The notes beneath the pieces were generated by a model, which worked only from the letters and a program-made list of their open reading frames with translations, was not told the origin of the DNA and made no database searches. Source: CAVYUC01 sp963771595 (lineage in GTDB: Bacteria > Bacteroidota > Bacteroidia > Bacteroidales > Prolixibacteraceae). From it: a stretch of DNA of 64,000 nt. This document shows positions 1 through 8,407 of the stretch, in pieces (position 1 is the stretch's first letter; every line of letters starts with the position of its first letter). The stretch spans positions 62,001-126,000 of the forward strand of contig CAVYUC010000007.1 in NCBI GenBank assembly GCA_963771595.1, in the 5' to 3' direction. The translations under genes and the position numbers were made by a program.

Positions 1-1165
1 AAAATGACGGTGTTTTTACCATTTCTCCCTCCTGTGTCAGAATCATAGCCTGCAATACATTTACAGTTTGGGCAATATTTGCCATTTTAACCCGCTTGCA
101 GTGATTGTTAAAAATATCGAGGTTTACAGAAGCGACCATTGCATCGCGCAGTGTATTCTGCTGATATAGAAAACCAGGATTGGTTCCGGGCTCCACGTCG
201 TGCCAGTTTCCCCATTCATCCACTACCAGTCCCACACGGTTTGCCGGATCATAATGATCCATTATATTAATGTGTTTATCCAGCAACTCATTCATAAAAA
301 GCGTTTTACTCATCGTGATAAAATAATCACTTTCATCAAACTGTGTAGCCGAACCTTTTTGACTCCAGTTATGCGCCACGGTATAATAGTGCAGCGAAAT
401 TCCCTGGAAACTACGACCGGGATTTCCATCACGCATCATTACTTCCATCCAGTGATAATCTGCTGAATTTGGCCCGCAAGCCACTTTGTACAACCGGTTG
501 TCACCATAATTTTTAGTGAATGTAGAATACCGGCGCATTTCGTCGGCATAATATTCCGGCGTCATATTTCCGCCGCAGCCCCAGCTTTCGTTTCCCACGC
601 CCCAGTATTTTACACCCCATGGCTCTTCACGGCCGTTCTCCTTGCGCAGGTCGGTCATCGGACTTACATTATCCGAGTTCAGGTATTCCACCCACTGCGA
701 CATTTCTTCCACAGAGCCGCTTCCAAGATTGCCGCAAACCACCGGTTCACAATCCAACTGGTTGCAAAGTTCCAAAAATTCATGCGTACCGAAATGATTG
801 TTTTCGGTAACTCCACCCCAATGTGTATTAATCATCGTTGGCCGTTCATCGCGTGGTCCGATTCCGTTCATCCAGTGGTATTCGTCGGCAAAACAGCCGC
901 CCGGCCATCGTAAATTCGGGATTCCTATTTCGCGCAGTGCACTCACCACATCGTTTCTGATGCCGTTTGTATTCGGAATTGCTGCATCTTCACCAACCCA
1001 GTATCCGCCATAGATACAGCGCCCCAAATGTTCAGAAAAATGGCCATAAATATGGCGGCTAATGGTTTCTTTCCCCAAATCAGTGTTTACTACAATTGTG
1101 TTTTGAGCCGAAGTAAAAAGGGCCGGGAGAACAAATATTACCCATAAAAATCTGTTTAGTTTCAT
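1..1165 (-). CDS. Alpha-L-arabinofuranosidase, GH51 family (3' end cut by window edge)
   Basis: An open frame runs from ATG at 1165 off the left edge (388 complete codons, no stop). The product starts with a signal peptide (MKLNRFLWV..., cleavage near TSAQ), so it is exported. The GH51 acid/base motif GNES follows WGVKYWGV, and a later VDEWGNWHD segment carries the likely nucleophile Glu. PGGCFADEYHW near the N-terminus is also typical of GH51. The family releases terminal arabinofuranose from arabinan and arabinoxylan by a retaining mechanism. The C-terminal beta-sandwich lies outside the window. Family call is firm; substrate is inferred. Confidence 0.9.
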   Translation of the reverse strand, partial: MKLNRFLWVIFVLPALFTSAQNTIVVNTDLGKETISRHIYGHFSEHLGRCIYGGYWVGEDAAIPNTNGIRNDVVSALREIGIPNLRWPGGCFADEYHWMNGIGPRDERPTMINTHWGGVTENNHFGTHEFLELCNQLDCEPVVCGNLGSGSVEEMSQWVEYLNSDNVSPMTDLRKENGREEPWGVKYWGVGNESWGCGGNMTPEYYADEMRRYSTFTKNYGDNRLYKVACGPNSADYHWMEVMMRDGNPGRSFQGISLHYYTVAHNWSQKGSATQFDESDYFITMSKTLFMNELLDKHINIMDHYDPANRVGLVVDEWGNWHDVEPGTNPGFLYQQNTLRDAMVASVNLDIFNNHCKRVKMANIAQTVNVLQAMILTQEGEMVKTPSF

Positions 1166-1267
1166 TGTATATGATTTAATTTATGTAATAAAATTCAGGT
1201 TTTTAAAAATATAAAAATACTAAAGAATTACGCGTTGACGGAATTAATCCTTAATTTATTGAAAGGC

Positions 1268-1314
1268 AGTTCGACTACGTTCACTGAGACAGTCAGGCTG
1301 AGCGTAGTTGAAGT
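1268..1314. repeat. Imperfect inverted repeat, dispersed-hairpin type
   Basis: AGTTCGACTACGTTCACTGA is followed after a short loop by the inverted copy TCAGGCTGAGCGTAGTTGAA. The arms match at about 17 of 20 positions with a 2-nt bulge. From memory, near-identical strings recur between genes in many Bacteroidota genomes, so this is probably a dispersed REP-like hairpin rather than a terminator, since no T-run follows either arm. Confidence 0.6.
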
Positions 1315-1380
1315 CTGATTACCAGAAAGTTGAAAAATAATTCCGCCAATAGGTGAAAGAATTATTATTTTTTTTGAGGG

Positions 1381-2214
1381 TTACTTAACCAGCCGGATTC
1401 CGTCCGATTCAAACACTATCAATTTCTGTTTGTACAAATTTCCGATTGCTTTTTTAAAATTCTTTTTGCTGATGCCAAACATCGCTTTAATCATTTCAGG
1501 CGATGTTTTATCGGAAACGGCAATAAAACCCTTGTTTTCCTTTAGTTCATGCAATATTTTTTCTGAAATGGCATCCACTTTTTGGTAACCCGGTTTTTCA
1601 AGCAACAGGTCAATTTTTTCATCTTCGCGCACTTTATTGATGTAACCAATTCTTTTTTCTCCAATTGAGACTGGCTGAAACAATTGGTTTTTATACAATA
1701 TCCCCCAATGTTCTTCATTAACAATTGCTTTGAAACCCAAATCGGTTTCTTCAATTATAATGAGTTGAACTTCATCACCCGGTTCATATTCAGGGGGTGT
1801 GTTTTCCAAAAATTTATCGAGTTTGGCAGAAGCCGCAATCCGGTTGGTTTGAAGGTCGAGGTATACATACACCCAATATTCACCTTCTTCTTTCATTTTG
1901 GCTTTTTGTTCGCTGAAGGGTACCAGCAAATCCTTGGGTAGTCCCCAATCCAGAAAAGCGCCAAAATTACTTGTTGCCACCACTTTCAGTTTTGCAAATT
2001 CGCCCACCTTTGCGTATGGTTTTTCTGTAGTTGCTACAAGCCGGTCTTCCGAATCGGTGTAAATGAAAACCGTTGCCTGATTTGTTTTCCTTGTTTCTTC
2101 TGTAATAAATTTTTGAGGCATCAGAATTTCGCCCAGCTGTTCCCCATCGAGATACAACCCATTGTCGGTTTCCCTGACCACCTTAAGTGTGTTTATCTTT
2201 CCAATTTCTGCCAT
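1381..2214 (-). CDS. CvfB-type S1 RNA-binding protein
   Basis: The 277-aa product has the CvfB/YitL layout: tandem S1-like OB folds (about residues 1-65, 66-135 and 140-205) and a C-terminal winged helix (about 215-277, with FGISKKNFKKAIGNLYKQ). The family binds RNA and in Staphylococcus affects virulence gene expression and RNA stability. The second S1 repeat contains GAFLDWGLPKDLLVP, a hallmark of the family. There is no signal peptide, so it is cytoplasmic. It lies 54 bp downstream of the SUI1-family gene on the same strand and probably shares its transcript. Family call is firm; physiological role in Bacteroidota is unknown. Confidence 0.85.
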   Translation of the reverse strand: MAEIGKINTLKVVRETDNGLYLDGEQLGEILMPQKFITEETRKTNQATVFIYTDSEDRLVATTEKPYAKVGEFAKLKVVATSNFGAFLDWGLPKDLLVPFSEQKAKMKEEGEYWVYVYLDLQTNRIAASAKLDKFLENTPPEYEPGDEVQLIIIEETDLGFKAIVNEEHWGILYKNQLFQPVSIGEKRIGYINKVREDEKIDLLLEKPGYQKVDAISEKILHELKENKGFIAVSDKTSPEMIKAMFGISKKNFKKAIGNLYKQKLIVFESDGIRLVK

Positions 2215-2268
2215 GCAGTTTTACTTTCTGATTTTTATGTTTAAATTTAAGAAAACCATTGCATATTT

Positions 2269-2613
2269 TCACCCTCCCGAGCGTTTTACCTTATAGCCTT
2301 CAGTTTTCAGGATATCCATTATTTTACTGCAGAAATCGCCCTGAATAAGAATTTCCCCATCTTTCACCGTACCTCCCACTCCACATTTGGTTTTCATTAA
2401 TTTACCCAAATCCTTTAAATCCTGGTCGGTGCCAGTAAATCCGGTTACCAGTGTTACACTTTTGCCCTTACGCTTTTTCCGGTCAAGGCTCACCTTCAGG
2501 TTTTGCTGTTGCGGAGGAAGTGTCTTCTGTTCCTCCTCTTTTTCCTTATCGTAATTAAATCCGGGATTGGTGGAATAAACCACTCCCAACCGTTCTTTCC
2601 AGTCTTTTGTCAT
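2269..2613 (-). CDS. SUI1/eIF1-family translation factor (YciH-like)
   Basis: The 114-aa product has a charged N-terminal tail and a C-terminal SUI1 fold (about residues 40-112). That fold includes VTLVTGFTGTDQDLKDLGKLM and the KCGVGGTVKDGEILIQGD motif typical of bacterial YciH and eIF1. The family contacts the 30S subunit and influences start-site fidelity. The gene lies 7 bp downstream of the HsmA-like gene and upstream of cvfB, in a probable three-gene operon with an RNA/translation theme. Confidence 0.88.
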   Translation of the reverse strand: MTKDWKERLGVVYSTNPGFNYDKEKEEEQKTLPPQQQNLKVSLDRKKRKGKSVTLVTGFTGTDQDLKDLGKLMKTKCGVGGTVKDGEILIQGDFCSKIMDILKTEGYKVKRSGG

Positions 2614-2620
2614 AATAAAT

Positions 2621-3001
2621 TCATTTCCAGATCACCAGCATACTGCCTGTAATGTACGCAATTACCCACCAGCCGTAAGCTGCTTTCGAATACAACAGAA
2701 GCATTTTGCCAACAGTTGCATTTTTGTTGCGTTTCACCCGCAGTCGCCAAATCAAAATTACATCAACCAACATAACAAAAAGTGCGGAATATCCCAAAAA
2801 ACCATGTAATGTAAATGGTGAATTTTGCGAACCAATTATCATGCAGATGGTAGCCGAGATATCGAGAAATATTCCAATTGTTAAAAACCACAACACACCG
2901 GGAGTTATCATTTTAAAACGCTGAAGAGTAATACTGCCAATACCGTAGGAAAGAAGTGCCATCGTAACAATAAAGGCCCCAATCATCGAAATTGGATTCA
3001 T
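2621..3001 (-). CDS. HsmA-like four-helix membrane protein
   Basis: The 126-aa product has four predicted membrane helices (about residues 5-25, 37-57, 65-87 and 105-124) and is similar in layout to the TIGR03987/HsmA family. It contains no known catalytic motif, and its function is not established here. It is the first gene of the probable HsmA-SUI1-CvfB operon: a TATCTTTG element lies 27 bp upstream of the ATG, and the gap to the next gene is 7 bp. Membership is assigned from memory of the conserved HGFLGY segment and the helix pattern. Confidence 0.65.
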   Translation of the reverse strand: MNPISMIGAFIVTMALLSYGIGSITLQRFKMITPGVLWFLTIGIFLDISATICMIIGSQNSPFTLHGFLGYSALFVMLVDVILIWRLRVKRNKNATVGKMLLLYSKAAYGWWVIAYITGSMLVIWK

Positions 3002-3027
3002 AAGGATGGATTTAATGGTTAATCAGA

Positions 3028-3035
3028 CAAAGATA
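3028..3035 (-). promoter_or_regulatory. -7 element (TATCTTTG) for the HsmA/SUI1/CvfB operon
   Basis: On the minus strand the sequence reads TATCTTTG, a perfect match to the Bacteroidota -7 consensus TAnnTTTG, 27 bp upstream of the start codon at 3001. No well-spaced TTG element is seen upstream. Confidence 0.5.
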
Positions 3036-3194
3036 ATTTTATGATTCAAAAAGTACCGGTTTTTCAAAAAATTCTTCCATCAACAATTGTTTATGCCAAT
3101 CGTGCTTTTACAGAAACAACAAAACCTTCAAAGTTCACTATCCGGTTTGAACGGATTTTTTGTAACTTACATTTCCTAATTCAAACTGTAAAAA

Positions 3195-4058
3195 ATGAAA
3201 ACTTTTAATCTGCTTGTCTCCATTTTTATTGCTGCGGGAAGTTTTTCCCTGTCCGCACAATACAATGAGCCGGAACCGGTAACGCTGCAAAAAATTTCGG
3301 ACAACCTTTATCTGGTAACCGGCGGAAGAGGAGCAAACGGCGGCATGTACATCGGTGAAAATGAAATTGTTGTTATCGATTCAAAAATGGATAAAGCGTC
3401 TGTTGATGGTATTTATGAAGCGGCAAAAAAAGTTTCGGACAAACCAATTGCCTTTTTAATTAACACGCACAGCGATGGCGACCATATAAACGGAAACCGG
3501 TTTTTCCCGGAAGAAGTTAAAATTATTGCGCACGAAAACTGCCGCAAAGAATTTCTTGGTCCGCAGCGCGATGGATTGCCGTCGGAATGGCAAAGTGCAG
3601 ATATGATTCAGTTTGTACCTGAAATAACTTTTAATGACAAACTGCAACTTCATTTGGGAACCCAAATCATTGAACTCCATTATTTTGGCGTTGGCCATAC
3701 TACCGGCGATGCAGTGGTTTATTTTCCGGATGAAAAAACAGCTTTTATTGGCGACCAGGTATTTTTTGAGCGGCCACAACTGATACATTCCTACAAGGGC
3801 GGAAATTCTTTTGAACATGTAAAAACCACAAAAAATATGCTGGCTTCCCTCGGTGCTGAAAAATTCTGCAGCGGTCATTCCGATATTAAAACCCGCGCAG
3901 ATGTGGAGCAGCATTTAAAAGAAATTACAGCCCTTCAGGAAAAAATAATAGCACTGGAAGCAGAAGGTAAAAGCCTGGCAGAAGTGCAATCGGAATTTGC
4001 CGAAAACGAAAGCCGACTGGTGGAATCGGTGTATCATGAAGTTCAGAAAATGAAATAA
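3195..4058 (+). CDS. Secreted metallo-beta-lactamase-fold hydrolase
   Basis: The 287-aa product has a signal peptide (cleavage near LSAQ, residues 20-22) and a metallo-beta-lactamase fold. The metal motif is H92-S-D94-G-D96-H97, with later ligands in FGVGHTTGD, FIGDQVFF and FCSGHSD. In canonical HxHxDH enzymes the second position is His; here it is Asp94, a variant also seen in other clades. Members of this fold hydrolyse lactams, thioesters, lactones or phosphoesters, so the substrate is open. It is transcribed divergently from the HsmA operon and convergently with the esterase gene, whose stop lies 16 bp away. Confidence 0.85.
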   Translation: MKTFNLLVSIFIAAGSFSLSAQYNEPEPVTLQKISDNLYLVTGGRGANGGMYIGENEIVVIDSKMDKASVDGIYEAAKKVSDKPIAFLINTHSDGDHINGNRFFPEEVKIIAHENCRKEFLGPQRDGLPSEWQSADMIQFVPEITFNDKLQLHLGTQIIELHYFGVGHTTGDAVVYFPDEKTAFIGDQVFFERPQLIHSYKGGNSFEHVKTTKNMLASLGAEKFCSGHSDIKTRADVEQHLKEITALQEKIIALEAEGKSLAEVQSEFAENESRLVESVYHEVQKMK

Positions 4059-4074
4059 TCCTGTTTCTCCTGGA

Positions 4075-5247
4075 TTACCATTTTACATCATCGTTGTATT
4101 TTACTGCATATTCAGGCAATGGATTGGCAGGCGAAAAAACCACCATTTCTTCATACGACTCAATTACAATTGCATCTTCAGTTATTTCTCCTTTTTCGTT
4201 TTGAAGGACCGACAGGTTTAAATCAAGGTACTTCGCCAGAAACGGATAAACCGCTTCCCGTTTCGAAAATTCATAACCGTGCTTGTCATCGGGCAAATGG
4301 ACATATTCCACCTTGTTTTTGACGCCCATTAAATCATAAATATACTGAATGTGCGGGAATTCCACTTCCGGTGTATTCTTCGTCCAGTCGTCGCCGTCGG
4401 AAACCAGCAACATGGGACGGGGTGCCGCAATCGCTGCAATCTCCACATTATTGGTTTGATGACGACTGCTTTTGTGCACCGGCATTCCGCTTTCGCAAAC
4501 ACAGCCGCCAAAAAAATGGGCCGAGACCATCACCACCGGAACCGAAACTTTTACGCGGTCGTCAATTGCGGCAAGCATAAATGTTTGCGTTCCACCACCC
4601 GAAGCTCCGGTCATTCCTATTCTTTCGGGATCAATATATTCCAGCGACAGCAAAAAATCGAGCGCCCGGATGCTGTTCCACAACTGTTGTTTAAACGCCA
4701 GCGGGTGTTTGTGTGCCCAGCCGTACTCCTTCATTTCGCCATAGCCTGTCATGTCGTACGCAAAAACTGCAGCTCCCATTTTTGCCAGGCTTGCATTTCT
4801 TTTTTGGGCATCCTCCCGAAACCTGCCATATTCTTCCGGTGTAGTCCAGTGTCCGTGTGTGCTTAAAATACCTGCGATTTTTCCGTTTACATTTTCAGGC
4901 AGGTACAAACTTCCGGTAACAAATACACCCGGTAAACTTTCAATGGCAACATTTCTGACCGAATAGCCATCGTATTTTCGTTCTTTTGTATAAACTGGTT
5001 TTAAAGGAGTCTTATCGGGAAACGGAACCAAACCGGCGCCCTGCAGAATGCCCCGTTTTATTGTTTCAGCCCGCTCTTGCCAGGCTTCCCTGGTTTGATA
5101 CTGTGTTTTCATTTTTGTCAGAAAAGCGGCACCTTCGGCTTCGGTAAAATAATTGCCCACACACAGGTTGGAATCCTGCTGATGTTGGGCGAACGTTGTT
5201 CCTGCTGTCAGTAACAAACCGGTAAAAAGAACAAATAACTTTTTCAT
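4075..5247 (-). CDS. Secreted alpha/beta-hydrolase, acetyl-xylan-esterase-like
   Basis: The 390-aa product begins with a signal peptide (cleavage near TFAQ, residue 20). It has an alpha/beta-hydrolase fold with nucleophile elbow GASGG (Ser216), a probable acid in LLVSDGDDWT and His in DDKHGYEF. STHGHW near residue 130 is the likely oxyanion region. Proteins of this type in Bacteroidota are often annotated as acetyl xylan esterase or dienelactone-hydrolase family and sit among polysaccharide-degradation genes. The nearby GH51 and sugar transporter fit a role in removing acyl groups from glycans, which is inference. Confidence 0.8.
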   Translation of the reverse strand: MKKLFVLFTGLLLTAGTTFAQHQQDSNLCVGNYFTEAEGAAFLTKMKTQYQTREAWQERAETIKRGILQGAGLVPFPDKTPLKPVYTKERKYDGYSVRNVAIESLPGVFVTGSLYLPENVNGKIAGILSTHGHWTTPEEYGRFREDAQKRNASLAKMGAAVFAYDMTGYGEMKEYGWAHKHPLAFKQQLWNSIRALDFLLSLEYIDPERIGMTGASGGGTQTFMLAAIDDRVKVSVPVVMVSAHFFGGCVCESGMPVHKSSRHQTNNVEIAAIAAPRPMLLVSDGDDWTKNTPEVEFPHIQYIYDLMGVKNKVEYVHLPDDKHGYEFSKREAVYPFLAKYLDLNLSVLQNEKGEITEDAIVIESYEEMVVFSPANPLPEYAVKYNDDVKW

Positions 5248-5321
5248 GCCCGTTAGAATTTAAAATTCATTGAAACGAAAAGAAGTTAAGCAAAATCAAT
5301 TACAACTGCACCAAGCGTTTA

Positions 5322-6647
5322 TTATTTTTTCAACACCATCTGCTCAATTTCCTCCAGCGATTTCCCTTTTGTTTCAACAAGGGCGAATTTGTAGAACAAC
5401 AAACTCAGAGCGGTGGCCACGGTGAAAAATATAAAAACATAACCGGTGCCAATAGCTGCCGAAACCGCAGGAAAGAGCAAGGCAATGGCGAAATTGAAAA
5501 ACCAGTGCGAAAATGAACCGATTGCCGTTCCGCGGGCACGAACACTGTTGGGAAACATTTCGGAGAGAATAACCCATATAACCGCACCCTGCGAGAAGGC
5601 AAAAAATGCAATGTAACCGATTAATAATCCCAAAAGTATAAAACCCGATTTGGTATCGGAAATATAGGCCCAGCTGAACAGGCCAAGAAAAACCGACATA
5701 CCGACCGAACCGACGTACAACAAAAATTTTCGTCCAAAACGATCGATAAAAGTCATCGCTATAATTGTAAAAGCCAGGTTGGTTATTCCAATCAAAACCG
5801 ACTGAAACAGGGCTGATTCTCCGGAGAAACCGGCTTCCCTGAAAATATCGGTAGAGTAGTACATGATTACATTTATTCCGGCAAACTGGTTAAACATGCC
5901 CACTAAAATTCCGATGATGACAAGTTTTAAATAAGGTCCTTTGAAAAGTGCCACTTTTTTGCCTGCAGCTTCCAGTTTCAGGGAGTTGATGATAGAGGCC
6001 ATCAGCAGATCCTCGTCCTCGGCCGGATTAACACGACGAATAACCTGCCGGGCTTCTTCTTCCTGCCCTATTTTTACCAGCCAGCGCGGACTTCTTGAAA
6101 TAAAAAACAGCAATACCCATAAAAGCGCAGAGGGAATTACTCCGGCAAGAAACATCCAGCGCCAGCTCCCCCCCAGCACACTGTCAATCATATAATCCGA
6201 AAAAAAAGCGACGAGAATTCCCGTTACAATCGCCAGCTGACTGGTGGCCACCAAACGGCCCCGCAATTTTGGCGGCGAAACTTCCGAAATGTACATGGGC
6301 GTTAACACTGAAGCACCGCCAACTGCTAATCCTCCAATAAAGCGGGCAATTATAAACATCCAGATGTTGCCGGCCAAACCGGTTCCAAGCATGGAAAGCA
6401 TAAACAAAAATGCCATAATTTTCAACATATAGCGGCGGCCATATTTATCGCCGGGTTTGCCTATTAAAAGCGCCCCGAAAACACAACCTGCAAGCGCAGT
6501 GCTTACCACAAATCCTTTCATAAAATCAGTAAGCTGAAAATGTTCGGCTACATAATAAATGGCGCCGTTGATTACTGCGGTTTCAAATCCAAACATTAAA
6601 CCGCCCAGGGCAGCTACAAAAGTTACAAAGTAAAGGTACCTTCTCAT
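5322..6647 (-). CDS. MFS sugar porter (XylE-like, sugar:H+ symporter family)
   Basis: The product has 12 predicted membrane helices and the sugar-porter signatures: FGFETAVING in helix 1, GDKYGRR in loop 2-3, RFIGGLAVGG followed by PMYISEVSPPKLRG, DRFGRK in loop 8-9, and LSEMFPNSVRARG before helix 11. It imports a hexose or pentose across the inner membrane; substrate cannot be read from sequence. An in-frame ATG at 6734 adds 29 residues, but that stretch is made of inverted repeats and is not sugar-porter-like. I therefore prefer Met at 6647, which gives the usual MRRYLYF start (441 aa). Confidence 0.88.
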   Translation of the reverse strand: MRRYLYFVTFVAALGGLMFGFETAVINGAIYYVAEHFQLTDFMKGFVVSTALAGCVFGALLIGKPGDKYGRRYMLKIMAFLFMLSMLGTGLAGNIWMFIIARFIGGLAVGGASVLTPMYISEVSPPKLRGRLVATSQLAIVTGILVAFFSDYMIDSVLGGSWRWMFLAGVIPSALLWVLLFFISRSPRWLVKIGQEEEARQVIRRVNPAEDEDLLMASIINSLKLEAAGKKVALFKGPYLKLVIIGILVGMFNQFAGINVIMYYSTDIFREAGFSGESALFQSVLIGITNLAFTIIAMTFIDRFGRKFLLYVGSVGMSVFLGLFSWAYISDTKSGFILLGLLIGYIAFFAFSQGAVIWVILSEMFPNSVRARGTAIGSFSHWFFNFAIALLFPAVSAAIGTGYVFIFFTVATALSLLFYKFALVETKGKSLEEIEQMVLKK

Positions 6648-6673
6648 TTTATTTCGTTTAGCAGATTTAATTC

Positions 6674-6766
6674 GGATTATTCTTAAATAATCCCTGTCTC
6701 CGACAGCGACAGGATTAACCTGAACTTTATTCATATTTTTGAAAATTTATGAATAGTTCAGGTTAA
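6674..6766. repeat. Three tandem inverted repeats in front of the sugar-porter gene
   Basis: GGATTATT-CTTA-AATAATCC (6674-6693) is a perfect 8-bp stem. AATCCCTGTC...GACAGGATT follows (about 6689-6716). The outer TTAACCTGAAC (6715-6725) pairs with GTTCAGGTTAA (6756-6766). Together they fill the segment between the divergent genes and overlap the alternative start codon at 6734. Confidence 0.65.
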
Positions 6767-6810
6767 GAAGGATAAAGATAATATTTCATTCCTATTCCGG
6801 TTAATTGTGG

Positions 6811-6839
6811 TTGTTTTTATTCGGGGATTACTATTTTTG
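6811..6839 (+). promoter_or_regulatory. Promoter TTG-N18-TATTTTTG
   Basis: TTG at 6811-6813 and TATTTTTG at 6832-6839 are separated by 18 bp, which fits the Bacteroidota -33/-7 consensus. The predicted transcript would start near 6845, downstream of the in-frame ATG at 6807, and so supports translation from the ATG at 6864. Confidence 0.65.
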
Positions 6840-6863
6840 GTGAAAATCAAGAATAACACCATC

Positions 6864-7805
6864 ATGATATCCAGAAGAGATGCATTAAAAGGACTGGCTT
6901 TATTAACCGGAAGCACATTGGTTACACCTGTTTTGCAGGCAAAAGCTCATGAAAAAGATCAACAGTTACCCTTTTCGTATTGCTTAAACACCAGCACTAT
7001 CTCAGGTCAACAATCCGGATTTTTAAAGGACATTGAAATTGTTTCAAAAGCCGGATACGATGGCATTGAACTTTGGATTCGTGATATTCAGAAATACCTT
7101 ACTGCAGGGGGAACTCTGAATGATCTGAAAAAATATACCGATGATTTGGGCCTGAAAGTGGAGAATGCCATTGGTTTTGCGCAGTGGATTGTGGATGATG
7201 AAAACACACGAAAAGAAGGAACTGAACAGTTGAAACGCGAAATGGATATGATGGCGCAGTTAGGCTGCAAACGAATTGCCGCCCCGCCAGCAGGAGCCAC
7301 AGGAACACCGGTTCTCGATCTTTTTGAAGTAGCAAAACGTTACCGTCATATTCTCGAAATCGGAGATAAAACCGGAGTTGTGCCTCAACTGGAATTCTGG
7401 GGAGCTTCAACCAACCTGCATCATATTTCGCAGGCGATGTTTGTGGCAACGGCCGCCAATCATCCAAATGCCTGCATTTTAGCCGATGTGTATCACATGT
7501 TCCGCGGCGGAAGTGGTTTCGACAGCCTGAAACAAATTTCGGGAAATGCAATTCATATTTTTCATTTCAATGATTATGTAGATTCAATTCCACGGGAAAA
7601 ACAAAAAGACAGTGATCGCGTGTATCCGGGTGACGGTGCTGCGCCTTTTAATCAGATAATTAAAGATTTGAATGCTATGAGTGGCTCTAAAGTTTTATCG
7701 CTTGAATTGTTTAACGAAAAATACTGGAAGCAGGATGCGCTGGAAGTTGCAAAAACAGGATTACTGAAAATGAAAAAACTGGTAAAAAAAACAACAGAAA
7801 ATTAA
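6864..7805 (+). CDS. Tat-exported sugar phosphate isomerase/epimerase-like TIM barrel
   Basis: Using the ATG at 6864, the product is 313 aa and begins MISRRDALKGLALL, a twin-arginine-type signal (single RR, no full SRRxFLK). The rest is an AP-endonuclease-2/hydroxypyruvate-isomerase-type TIM barrel: GYDGIELW near the N-terminus, LADVYHMFRGGSG as probable metal-binding segment, IHIFHFND and LSLELFNEKYW near the end. Such proteins isomerise or epimerise sugars or oxidised sugars, but many have unknown substrates. It is divergent from the sugar porter, which suggests a shared carbohydrate theme. Its stop overlaps the thioredoxin gene tail to tail by 4 bp. Confidence 0.82.
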   Translation: MISRRDALKGLALLTGSTLVTPVLQAKAHEKDQQLPFSYCLNTSTISGQQSGFLKDIEIVSKAGYDGIELWIRDIQKYLTAGGTLNDLKKYTDDLGLKVENAIGFAQWIVDDENTRKEGTEQLKREMDMMAQLGCKRIAAPPAGATGTPVLDLFEVAKRYRHILEIGDKTGVVPQLEFWGASTNLHHISQAMFVATAANHPNACILADVYHMFRGGSGFDSLKQISGNAIHIFHFNDYVDSIPREKQKDSDRVYPGDGAAPFNQIIKDLNAMSGSKVLSLELFNEKYWKQDALEVAKTGLLKMKKLVKKTTEN

Positions 7806-8110
7806 TCGCCGTTTATCTGGCTGCGAATCACTGATTTAATTTCATCGGCAGGATAAATTCCCTTTCCTGTCCATTGGGGAACACCATTCTTAAAAATAAT
7901 AAGCGTTGGAATGCTGCTGATTTTATATTTACTGGCAATGAACGGATTCTTGTCAACATTCACTTTAATTATCTTTATACCTTCCTTTAAATCGTTTTTT
8001 ACCTCCTTCAGAATTGGGGATATTTCTTTACATGGTATGCACCAGTCGGCATAAAAATCAACAAGCACAGGCTTTGATGAATTAATTATACTTTGAAACC
8101 TGCCGTTCAT
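7802..8110 (-). CDS. Thioredoxin-fold protein with CIPC active site
   Basis: The 102-aa product is a minimal thioredoxin without a signal peptide. The active site is WC24-I-P-C27, so Gly of the classical WCGPC is replaced by Ile. The cis-proline segment ISSIPTLIIFKNG follows. It should act as a cytoplasmic dithiol-disulfide reductase; Ile at this place is expected to change redox potential or partner choice (inference). A strong Shine-Dalgarno-like AAGGAGG lies just upstream of the ATG, unusual for Bacteroidota. Confidence 0.85.
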   Translation of the reverse strand: MNGRFQSIINSSKPVLVDFYADWCIPCKEISPILKEVKNDLKEGIKIIKVNVDKNPFIASKYKISSIPTLIIFKNGVPQWTGKGIYPADEIKSVIRSQINGD

Positions 8111-8366
8111 TTTTCCTCCTTATCATTTTTTTATTTCTTTTTAGTATAGTCCGTTATAAAAAACACTTGAATGTCTTATTAAAATGAAACAACAACTGTG
8201 AAGTTAAGTTTGGAAAAACATTATCGATAATAATTATGGAAGATAGATAATTTTGACTGCAGATTTATTTTCAAATTCCTGAGATAATTCTGAAAATCAT
8301 AATCATTATAAAAAACTAAAACGGATTATTAACCGCAAATTTTATGGAAGTAATGTACATAAGTGT

Positions 8367-8374
8367 TAAATTTG
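8367..8374 (+). promoter_or_regulatory. Possible -7 element TAAATTTG upstream of M16 peptidase
   Basis: TAAATTTG matches TAnnTTTG and sits 33 bp before the start codon at 8408. A -33 TTG is not seen at the right spacing. Confidence 0.35.
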
Positions 8375-8407
8375 ATTCAGAAATCAAAAATCAATTAACT
8401 TTCAATT

